Below are positions 43,591-50,740 of a stretch of 64,000 nucleotides of DNA, piece by piece. Each line of letters starts with the position of its first letter. Position 1 is the stretch's first letter. The DNA is taken from assembly GCA_035443885.1 (NCBI GenBank), contig DAOMNO010000013.1:33698-97697 (forward strand), read 5' to 3'. Origin of the DNA: DAOMNO01 sp035443885. Lineage in GTDB: Bacteria; Planctomycetota; Phycisphaerae; Phycisphaerales; SM1A02. Both the position numbers and the translations under genes were made by a program. The notes beneath the pieces were generated by a model that made no database searches, was not told the DNA's origin, and saw only the letters and a program-made list of their open reading frames with translations.

Positions 43591-45714
43591 CCCCCGCTTC
43601 TTCCGCTTCGTTCGCGTGGTAATTCCCGCGCGCGATCGCGCCTGTCCCGGTTTCGGTTTCTTTACAGAAGGCGGAGCCATCTGCACGCGCCCATCTGCAT
43701 CGACGGGTGGCAGCGACTTCAGCTCCGCGATGCGATCGCGCAGCGACGCCGCCTTCTCAAACTCCAGCGCACGCGCCGCTTCCAGCATTTCCTCTTCGAG
43801 CACGGAAAGCAGTTGATCGCGGTCATAATCGAGATCGTTCGTCGCAGGCTTCGCACCGACTGCTTCACGCGCGGTCTTGCGCGCTCGCAGCTCCATCTCA
43901 ATGCCCCGCCGAATCGCTTTACGAATCGTCGTCGCGGTGATGCCATGTGCTTCGTTGTAGGCAATCTGTTTTTCGCGTCGCCGCTTTGTTTCGTCGATCG
44001 CCGCGTGCATCTGGGGCGTTATCACATCGGCATACATGATGGCGATGGCGTTCACGTTGCGGGCAGCGCGGCCCATCGTCTGAATCAAGCTCGTCGTTGA
44101 TCGAAGGAATCCCGCCTTATCCGCATCCACAATGCACACGAGCGAGACTTCTGGCAGGTCAAGACCTTCTCGAAGCAGGTTCACGCCGATCAGCACATCG
44201 AACTCCCCTTCGCGCAGCTCACGGAGAATCTGAAGCCGCTCCAGCGTGTCGATGTCGCTATGCAGGTAGCGCACGCGAAGGTTCTGCTCGTCGAGATAGG
44301 TGGTCAAATCCTCAGCGAGCCGCTTCGTCAGCACGGTTACGATCGCGCGTTCGCCTTTCGCAGCCCGATCCTTCACCTGTTCGATCAGATCAGGAATCTG
44401 CCCCTGCGCGGGTCGAACTTCGATGATCGGATCAACCAGCCCGGTGGGCCGAATCACCTGCTCAATGACAATACCTTCAGATTTCTCCAGTTCGTAGGGC
44501 GAAGGTGTCGCGGAGACAAACACCGTCTGTGGCACCATCTCCTCGAATTCATCAAACTTCAGCGGGCGGTTGTCCAGCGCGCTGGGCAGGCGGAAGCCGT
44601 GATCGACCAGCACCTGTTTGCGTGCCCGATCGCCGTTGAACATCGCGCGGACCTGCGGAATGCTCACATGCGATTCATCAATGAACATCAGCCAGTCGCT
44701 CGGCTTGCCACCCGGCACGAAGCGGAAGTAATCAAGCAGCGAATAAGGCTTGGCGCCGCGCCCCCGGCCATCAAGATGCGCTGAATAGTTCTCAATCCCG
44801 GAGCAGTAGCCCACTTCTTCCATCATTTCAAGGTCGTACTTCGTTCGAGCAAGCAGCCGTTGTGCTTCCAGCAGTTTGCCTTCATGCCGCAGTTGCAGCA
44901 CACGCTCGTCAAGCTCCGCGCGGATGTTTGCCAGACACTCTCGCAAGCGATCCTGAGGCATGACATAGTGCACCGCCGGGAAGATGAACACATGCGTCTC
45001 GTCCGCCAGCACTTCGCCGGTCGTGGGGTGAATGAACTCCAGCCTGTCGATGGTGTCGCCGAACAGCTCGACGCGCACTGCAAACTGCTCATAAGCGGGA
45101 TAAATCTCGATCACATCGCCCCGCCCACGGAATGTGCCCCGCTTGAACTCCATATCGTTTCGCGAATACTGCATGTCCGACAGCGCGAGCATCAGCTCGC
45201 GGCGATCGACCGTCTGCCCCTTGATGAGCGACAGCACACGATCCTGATACGCCTGAGGCGAGCCGAGGCCGTAGATACACGACACGGACGCGACGATGAT
45301 CGTGTCGCGGCGTGAGAGCAGGTTGCTTGTGGCCGCCAGTCGCAAGCGATCAAGATCGTCGTTTCGTGAAGCGTCCTTTTCGATGTAGATGTCCCGCTGC
45401 GGTATGTACGCTTCCGGCTGGTAGTAGTCGTAGTACGACACGAAGTAGCTGACTGCGTTCTCCGGGAAAAACTCCTTCAGCTCTTCGTACAACTGTGCCG
45501 CGAGCGTTTTGTTGTGGCTCAGGATCAGCGTGGGCTTCTGCACCCGCTCGATGACGTTCGCCATCGTGAACGTCTTGCCCGTTCCGGTAGCGCCCAGCAG
45601 GGTGCTGTATCGCTCGCCCCGCAGCACCCGTTCCGTCAGCGCTTCGATCGCCTGAGGCTGATCGCCGGTCGGGGCAAACTCGCTGAGGAGCTTGAATCGG
45701 TGTTCCTGGGGCAT
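43585..45714 (-). CDS. uvrB: Excinuclease ABC subunit B
   Basis: UvrB verifies DNA damage and recruits UvrC in nucleotide excision repair. The 709 residues contain GATGTGKTFTMANVI (Walker A), the damage-probing beta-hairpin YYDYYQPEAYIPQRDIYIEKD region, FIDESHVSIPQ, FVSATPSPYELE, GVNLLREGLDLPEVSLV, TMGRAARN and a C-terminal UVR motif (EEEMLEAARALEFEKAASLRD) that binds UvrC. The last 30 residues are Lys/Arg-rich. The upstream frame to 45852 is rejected because a TACAAT box lies seven bases before this ATG. uvrA and uvrC are not in the window. Confidence 0.96.
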   Translation of the reverse strand: MPQEHRFKLLSEFAPTGDQPQAIEALTERVLRGERYSTLLGATGTGKTFTMANVIERVQKPTLILSHNKTLAAQLYEELKEFFPENAVSYFVSYYDYYQPEAYIPQRDIYIEKDASRNDDLDRLRLAATSNLLSRRDTIIVASVSCIYGLGSPQAYQDRVLSLIKGQTVDRRELMLALSDMQYSRNDMEFKRGTFRGRGDVIEIYPAYEQFAVRVELFGDTIDRLEFIHPTTGEVLADETHVFIFPAVHYVMPQDRLRECLANIRAELDERVLQLRHEGKLLEAQRLLARTKYDLEMMEEVGYCSGIENYSAHLDGRGRGAKPYSLLDYFRFVPGGKPSDWLMFIDESHVSIPQVRAMFNGDRARKQVLVDHGFRLPSALDNRPLKFDEFEEMVPQTVFVSATPSPYELEKSEGIVIEQVIRPTGLVDPIIEVRPAQGQIPDLIEQVKDRAAKGERAIVTVLTKRLAEDLTTYLDEQNLRVRYLHSDIDTLERLQILRELREGEFDVLIGVNLLREGLDLPEVSLVCIVDADKAGFLRSTTSLIQTMGRAARNVNAIAIMYADVITPQMHAAIDETKRRREKQIAYNEAHGITATTIRKAIRRGIEMELRARKTAREAVGAKPATNDLDYDRDQLLSVLEEEMLEAARALEFEKAASLRDRIAELKSLPPVDADGRVQMAPPSVKKPKPGQARSRAGITTRTKRKKRGS

Positions 45715-45721
45715 TCGGATG

Positions 45722-45727
45722 ATTGTA
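45722..45727 (-). promoter_or_regulatory. -10 hexamer TACAAT, 7 bases before the uvrB ATG
   Basis: TACAAT matches the -10 consensus at five of six positions and stands seven bases from the start codon. No separate ribosome binding site fits between. Confidence 0.5.
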
Positions 45728-45904
45728 GGGAGGACGCTCAACCCGCATTCTTTGATGAAAGAGGGGTGAACCCGCCGAGAGAAGGGAGTGCGCGCCGCGG
45801 AGGCCGGCGAGCAAACTGCTTCCGGGTCGCCCTGTGCGGCGGAAGACGGCATGGACGCCGAACTTGCGACTGAACAGAACCTTCACGGACGAAGAGAACT
45901 TTCC

Positions 45905-46450
45905 ATGAGCAACGCAGAGAATCGCAGCACCAGCCAGCCAACCGTCCTCGGCCCCGCTTGCCACATTCGAGGCGAACTTGTCATTGATGGCGACGCCGTC
46001 ATCCTCGGTGCCGTTGATGGCGACATCGAAGCCGCTGGAAACCTGGAGATCGGCCCGCAAGGCGCCGTAACCGGCCGCGTCAAGGCAACTTCTGTTGTTG
46101 TGCAGGGGCGCATCAACGGACCTGTGCACTGTGAAGGCCCGGTCGAGATCGCCGGTGTGATTGACGGCGATGTCGTCGCAGGTGAAGTACTGCTCGGCGC
46201 ATCCGCGTCGCTTCAAGGCGGCCTGCGGGCGCGAGTACTCTCCATCGCGGAAGGTGCGGCATACCGAGGCGAGGTCGTCATCGGTCCGGACGCCTTTGAT
46301 GAAGCCCCTGAGCAGCCCGCCACGCGACCTGCCGCTGCGACCACGCCGAACGGAAACGGCGCCGCTCCCGCTGTGGAAGTCAGCCCAAGCCGCGCAGCGG
46401 TCGGCAACATCCTTCGCCGCCGCCATGAACTGTTGCGGCAAGGCTCGTAA
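45905..46450 (+). CDS. Bactofilin (polymer-forming cytoskeletal protein)
   Basis: Bactofilins build nucleotide-independent filaments that organise cell shape and envelope enzymes. The 181-residue product has a core (about 15-110) of short beta-helix rungs: HIRGELVIDGDAVILGAVDGDI, LEIGPQGAVTGRVKATSVVVQGRINGPV and VEIAGVIDGDVVAGEVLLG. A flexible Ala/Pro/Gly tail (about 135-181) follows. The frame extends upstream but the ATG at 45905 with GAAGAGAA before it fits the family start. The next gene, 12 bases on, is a second bactofilin-like protein, so the two may copolymerise. Confidence 0.88.
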   Translation: MSNAENRSTSQPTVLGPACHIRGELVIDGDAVILGAVDGDIEAAGNLEIGPQGAVTGRVKATSVVVQGRINGPVHCEGPVEIAGVIDGDVVAGEVLLGASASLQGGLRARVLSIAEGAAYRGEVVIGPDAFDEAPEQPATRPAAATTPNGNGAAPAVEVSPSRAAVGNILRRRHELLRQGS

Positions 46451-46462
46451 GAGCGAGATGGC

Positions 46463-46936
46463 ATGAGGCGCAGCAGCGCATCGGAATCTTTATTGAAGAC
46501 CGCGCTCCCGACGCGCGATGCGACCTGTCCCCACTGCGGCCGCACTTTCACTGCTGCGCTCAAAGCCGTTCAGCTTCGCTGCCCCGGCTGTCAGAAGCCG
46601 CTCCAGTTTCAAGACGCAGAAATCACACGACCCACACAGATGAATCTCGCCACCCTCGGCGGGGTTCACGTTACCCGCAAAGGCGCGCTCACAGGACGGA
46701 TCGACTGCGGTTCACTTAACGTCAGCGGCTCGGCAATGGGCACGATCCGCGTACGCGGCTGTGCAACCATCGACGCAGCGGGCGCGATCACCGGCACACT
46801 TCACGCGGACAAACTCAGCATCGCGCCGGGTGGGCGACTGCGCGGGCAGCTTCTTCTGAATCAACCGGACCGGTTCGATCACTCCGCCACGGGCCATACT
46901 TCATCCGCGACGACCACGCCGCTGATGCGCCAATAG
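46463..46936 (+). CDS. Zinc-ribbon fused to a bactofilin-like domain
   Basis: The 157-residue product starts with a zinc ribbon (CPHCGRTFTAALKAVQLRCPGCQKP, about residues 22-46) and continues with bactofilin-type rungs (LGGVHVTRKGALTGRIDCGSLNVSG, IRVRGCATIDAAGAITGTLHADKL). It starts 12 bases after the upstream bactofilin gene and is probably cotranscribed and cotranslated. The last 58 bases overlap the convergent PNGase-like gene. The zinc ribbon could dock the filament to another protein or nucleic acid. Confidence 0.75.
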   Translation: MRRSSASESLLKTALPTRDATCPHCGRTFTAALKAVQLRCPGCQKPLQFQDAEITRPTQMNLATLGGVHVTRKGALTGRIDCGSLNVSGSAMGTIRVRGCATIDAAGAITGTLHADKLSIAPGGRLRGQLLLNQPDRFDHSATGHTSSATTTPLMRQ

Positions 46937-48003
46937 CCGTGGTCGCCCAGTTCATCTTCCGGGTCTGCCGGGCGAATGCCGACCACTTCAAGTTCGATGT
47001 GATGCGCACCGGGTGAAAGCTCCGGCAGCGGAACCTGCATGGGCGTAACAACCAAGCCGGGATGCCATCCGCTGCGATCAAGATCGCTCGACCAGACAAT
47101 GCGCCCGTCGATATTGAATCGCCCGCTCATCGGATTGAGCGATCGCAGTGATGCGCCGTTCTCTGCCCAGGGCCGCCATCGCAGCACTTCTTCGCCGTCA
47201 ATCCGCAGAATATGCGTCCGCGTGATGAACTCATCGCCGCCCGCGCCATCAGTAGCATGCCCTGTGCTCATCAATCGAATGCGAGGCTGCTCAAGACCTT
47301 CGGGAATCACCACCCTCGCGCGAAGCACGTTGTTCTTCGCGCACACATGTTGCTCATTGAACAGCGGCGCGACGAACGCGGGCCTTCGATAGCCCGCTTC
47401 ATCGGAATAAGTCAACGTCAGCGAAACATCCCAGCCGGGATTCATATACGTGGTCATCATCACGCGCAGCGTAACCTTGCCTTGCAGTAGAGGCGAGAGT
47501 GCGGTGAGGTCCTGTGTGAATGTGCCCGCGCCGCCAAAGCCGGTGATGAACCGCATCAACTCAATCTCAATCGGCTCATCGCCTTCCGAAGGCAGCAGCA
47601 CCGTAACGTTGCCCATGCGTGTCCACGGGTCGCCCGGCCGCGCGACGCGGGTTTCCTGCGCCCCCCCCAGCGAAAGCCCCGGCGCGGGATGCACCAGTCG
47701 AGGCTGCACAGCAACCGTCGCCGTGATGCGAGGCGTGCCGCGCAGCTCCGCAGCAGGGCCAGGCAGCGTGAGTGTGCGCTCCGCCACGCGCCCCGCGCTG
47801 CGCAGCATGTAGCCATCGCGAATCGCAGGTTCCGGCAAGTCGCGATCAAGTTCTAATGCCACTGCGTCGAAGACGACGATCGCCGTCGGCTCGCTGTCTT
47901 CAGATGAAGCGTGAGACATGCTTGCCAAACCGCATGCGCACACCAGCCACGTGCACGCGAGAAGCGTTTGTCCTCGGCTCGTGCTGCGTGCCTCAAACTG
48001 CAT
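46879..48003 (-). CDS. Secreted peptide-N-glycosidase F-like protein
   Basis: PNGase F releases N-linked glycans from asparagine. The 374-residue product has a signal peptide (LLACTWLVCACGLASMSHA) and the length of PNGase F. The C-terminal half has the expected pattern: ITRTHILRIDGEEVLRWRPW, LNPMSGRF...VWSSDLDRSGWHPGLVV and LSPGAHHIELEVVGIRP; the N-terminal half has RFITGFGGAGTFTQDLTALSPLLQGKVTL before GWDVSLTL. This match is from memory of the family, not a search. It could instead be a non-catalytic member. Its 3' end overlaps the convergent bactofilin-like gene by 58 bases. Confidence 0.6.
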   Translation of the reverse strand: MQFEARSTSRGQTLLACTWLVCACGLASMSHASSEDSEPTAIVVFDAVALELDRDLPEPAIRDGYMLRSAGRVAERTLTLPGPAAELRGTPRITATVAVQPRLVHPAPGLSLGGAQETRVARPGDPWTRMGNVTVLLPSEGDEPIEIELMRFITGFGGAGTFTQDLTALSPLLQGKVTLRVMMTTYMNPGWDVSLTLTYSDEAGYRRPAFVAPLFNEQHVCAKNNVLRARVVIPEGLEQPRIRLMSTGHATDGAGGDEFITRTHILRIDGEEVLRWRPWAENGASLRSLNPMSGRFNIDGRIVWSSDLDRSGWHPGLVVTPMQVPLPELSPGAHHIELEVVGIRPADPEDELGDHGYWRISGVVVADEVWPVAE

Positions 48004-48026
48004 GGCGGCGGCCTCGCAAACTGGCG

Positions 48027-48770
48027 TTAGTGGTGCAGGTCCTTGACCAATCCCTTGAATCGTCGATCCACAGGCATCAGGAAGAGCGCGATGGACTCGA
48101 ACAGCCGATCCGACAACCGCTGGAACGCGGGGTATCGCTCCGACGTCTCGCGGCGAAGGTCATCCGCGTTCAGGCCCGCCCGCGTCAGCGCGTCCGGCTC
48201 GTCGCTGATGAATGCATCCATCGTGCCCGGCTCGATCTCCGGGTGGTACTGAAAAGCATAGGTGCGAAGCCCCAGCCCCCACGCCTGCACCTTGCACCGC
48301 TCGGATGAAGCCAGCAGTCTCGCGCCGGGCGGCAGTTTGCTCACATGATCGTTGTGCCAGTGCGCTTGCATGGATGTCCATGCAATCCCCGCGAACATCG
48401 GGTCTTCGCGACCGATCGGCGAGAGTTTGACCTCATGCCAGCCGATTTCGGGGCGATCCATGCGCGTCACCTCGCCGCCTAACGCGCGGGCCATAATTTG
48501 ACAGCCAAGACACAGCCCCACGATGGGCATCTCCGCTGCGTGTGCAGCGCGAAGCAGGCCCATCTGCGGCGCAAGCCACGGCAGGGAATCGTCATATGCG
48601 GACTGCGGCCCACCGCACGAGATGATGCCATCCACATCGTCAAGATCGACAGGAATCATGCCGCCACGATGAAGCGCAACCGTGCGGATTCGATGGCCGT
48701 AGTTGCGTAGAGTCCGCCCAAGCCGCATTGCGCCGGTGCGGTCGCTGTGTTCAAGAACAAGGATCGCCAT
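48027..48770 (-). CDS. Class I glutamine amidotransferase-like protein
   Basis: The 247-residue product is a stand-alone GATase1 domain similar to the glutaminase part of GMP synthase. Cys87 in VGLCLGCQ is the nucleophile and FQYHPEIEP supplies His and Glu. Free-standing members are often annotated as GMP synthase-like and some act as gamma-glutamyl hydrolases. The ATG at 48770 is chosen because the family begins at AILVLEHSDRTG and TATTCT lies eight bases upstream. It lies 23 bases upstream of the PNGase-like gene on the same strand. Confidence 0.85.
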   Translation of the reverse strand: MAILVLEHSDRTGAMRLGRTLRNYGHRIRTVALHRGGMIPVDLDDVDGIISCGGPQSAYDDSLPWLAPQMGLLRAAHAAEMPIVGLCLGCQIMARALGGEVTRMDRPEIGWHEVKLSPIGREDPMFAGIAWTSMQAHWHNDHVSKLPPGARLLASSERCKVQAWGLGLRTYAFQYHPEIEPGTMDAFISDEPDALTRAGLNADDLRRETSERYPAFQRLSDRLFESIALFLMPVDRRFKGLVKDLHH

Positions 48771-48778
48771 AGGCTGGC

Positions 48779-48784
48779 AGAATA
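48779..48784 (-). promoter_or_regulatory. -10-like hexamer TATTCT, 8 bases before the amidotransferase ATG
   Basis: On the minus strand TATTCT is followed by eight bases and ATG. No Shine-Dalgarno sequence is present. Confidence 0.35.
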
Positions 48785-48903
48785 ACACAAAACGACCGAC
48801 ACATTGCTGCCGATCAGCCCGGCAGAGGCATATCCCCCCCACCCGCCGGCTGGATCAGGACTCCACGTTGAATACAGACCGCGCGGTCGGCTTCAAGTAT
48901 CTC

Positions 48904-49551
48904 TTAGTGCCGAATCACGATCGTCGCGTCGTGGCCGTCGAGGTAGTCCTGTGCGAAGCTGATGCGCGGGCTGAGCGAGAACGCCCAATCGAACCACGCC
49001 AGCGTCTGAAATCGCCGCGCAGGGCCGAGCGGCTGGGCGTTCCACTTCGGGGCATATCTGTCTGAAAGAAAGTTGAACGCTACCCCTTGCGCTGCTGCGT
49101 CGAACGCAGCGTGCACCAATCGCTTCGCAGTTGCATCGTCCATAGTGTTCATCGTGCCTGAGATCAGGCAGTAGTCCGGCTGGAACGCCTCGAGTGATTT
49201 CGCATCGCGCACGACGTTCATCACGTTGAACTCGCACTGCGCCAGGTTTCTCGCGTTCGCTGCGTCGATCATCTCAGGCAATGCATCAAGACCCACATAC
49301 CGCGAGAACGCGATGCATCGCTCGATGAGCCTTGCTGCGAGGTCGCCTCGTCCGCAACCGATATCGAGCAGTGCAGGGGCGTGGTCATCGCGTTCGCCTG
49401 TGGCAAGGCCGATCATGTCGATCAACACATCGAACCGCAGCCGCTGGGCGTCTTCCGTGCCCCAGAGGGTCGCCTCGAAGGTCGGCCCGAATTGGCGCAC
49501 TGCATCGCGATACGGTTGCAGATGGGCTTCGTCCGTGCGGTCGGCTTCCAT
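48904..49551 (-). CDS. SAM-dependent methyltransferase
   Basis: The 215-residue protein has a class I methyltransferase fold: LLDIGCGRGDLAARLIE (motif I, SAM binding) near 62-78, YVGLDALPEMID (motif II), FNVMNVVRD and PDYCLISGTMNTMDDA (motif IV). The substrate is unknown. A GTG two codons upstream is an alternative start, but a TAGACT box six bases before the ATG at 49551 favours this one. Confidence 0.82.
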   Translation of the reverse strand: MEADRTDEAHLQPYRDAVRQFGPTFEATLWGTEDAQRLRFDVLIDMIGLATGERDDHAPALLDIGCGRGDLAARLIERCIAFSRYVGLDALPEMIDAANARNLAQCEFNVMNVVRDAKSLEAFQPDYCLISGTMNTMDDATAKRLVHAAFDAAAQGVAFNFLSDRYAPKWNAQPLGPARRFQTLAWFDWAFSLSPRISFAQDYLDGHDATIVIRH

Positions 49552-49557
49552 AGGCAC

Positions 49558-49563
49558 AGTCTA
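49558..49563 (-). promoter_or_regulatory. -10-like hexamer TAGACT, 6 bases before the methyltransferase ATG
   Basis: TAGACT, GTGCCT, ATG on the minus strand, the same arrangement as at purD and the phosphatase gene. Confidence 0.4.
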
Positions 49564-49690
49564 AGCGGCAGATGAAGCCAGCAGCCAATGAACTGGTTAA
49601 GATCATGCAAAGCGATCCGCCTTCCTCGCGGCGGCGCGGGCGAGATGAAATCATTGAACGCAACCCCCAACAGAACTGTGAGGGCTTCCC

Positions 49691-50740
49691 ATGGACCAGC
49701 GACCTGATACACCACCGGGCTACTACGCTCCCGCTCCCATTCCGCACGTGGTTCACATTCGCGCGAAGCCGGGCGGGTTGTGGTCTTCGCTCGGCTTCAT
49801 CCTCGGCATCATGCTCTTCGCGGGCGCGTTCTTTGTCGGCCTCATGTTCGGTGTATTCGGAATGATCGCAGCTTCCAGCACGGAAGCGATGCTCGTTGAG
49901 CAGAACTATCGATCCGGAAGCCGTGACAAAATCGTCATCCTGCCAGTTGAGGGCGTCATTGATTCGCGCCAGTCGGAGTTTGTGCGTGCTGCGGTGGATT
50001 CCATCCTGAACGACAAGCGTGTGCGCGCGGTCGTGCTTCGCGTGGATTCACCCGGTGGCGGCGTGACGGCTTCGGATCAAATCTGGTACGAAATCGAACG
50101 CCTCAAGCAGAACAACCTGCCGGTGATCGCAAGCTACGGCGGTATCGCTGCGTCGGGCGGGTACTACGTCTCATGCGCTGCTGATGTCATCATCGCAGAA
50201 GAAACGTGCATCACCGGCTCCATCGGCGTTATTGCGCAAATCTTCACGCTGCACGGCCTGATGGATAAGATCGGCATTGAACCCGTTACGCTCGTCGCAA
50301 GCGGCTCGCCCGAAAAAGCGGTCGCCAACGACCTCTTCCGTGAATGGAATGAGAACGATCAGCAGAAGATTCTGACGATGATCGACAAGGCGTATGACAT
50401 CTTCAACCGCCGCGTGCGCGACGGGCGCAGCAAAGTGATTACCGATCCTTCGCAGATCAATCGCCTGGCCAACGGTTCCATCTACACGGCGCAGCAGGCT
50501 CTTGACGGCGGGTTGATCGACGGCATCGGTTACCTCGACGACGCCATTGTGCGTGCGGAACAATTGGCGCGGCTGACACCCGGCCGCTCGCAGGTGGTTC
50601 GCATCGCTGCGCCGCCTTCGCTGATGTCGGTGCTCGCTGGCCGCGAACGATCCGCGTGGCGTTCGCCACTGGATGCTGATGCGCTTCGCGGCATGGTGAA
50701 CGACCTCGGCACCCCTCGGCTCATGTACCTGATGCGATGA
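49691..50740 (+). CDS. sppA: Signal peptide peptidase SppA (short form)
   Basis: SppA degrades leftover signal peptides in the membrane. The 349-residue product has one N-terminal membrane anchor (about 31-62) and a protease domain with VDSPGGGVTASDQIWYEI, the nucleophile Ser155 in IAASGGYYVSCAAD and the candidate general base Lys193 in MDKIGIEP, as in Bacillus-type SppA. It is the first gene of a translationally coupled set: its stop overlaps the next start (ATGA at 50737-50740). Confidence 0.92.
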   Translation: MDQRPDTPPGYYAPAPIPHVVHIRAKPGGLWSSLGFILGIMLFAGAFFVGLMFGVFGMIAASSTEAMLVEQNYRSGSRDKIVILPVEGVIDSRQSEFVRAAVDSILNDKRVRAVVLRVDSPGGGVTASDQIWYEIERLKQNNLPVIASYGGIAASGGYYVSCAADVIIAEETCITGSIGVIAQIFTLHGLMDKIGIEPVTLVASGSPEKAVANDLFREWNENDQQKILTMIDKAYDIFNRRVRDGRSKVITDPSQINRLANGSIYTAQQALDGGLIDGIGYLDDAIVRAEQLARLTPGRSQVVRIAAPPSLMSVLAGRERSAWRSPLDADALRGMVNDLGTPRLMYLMR

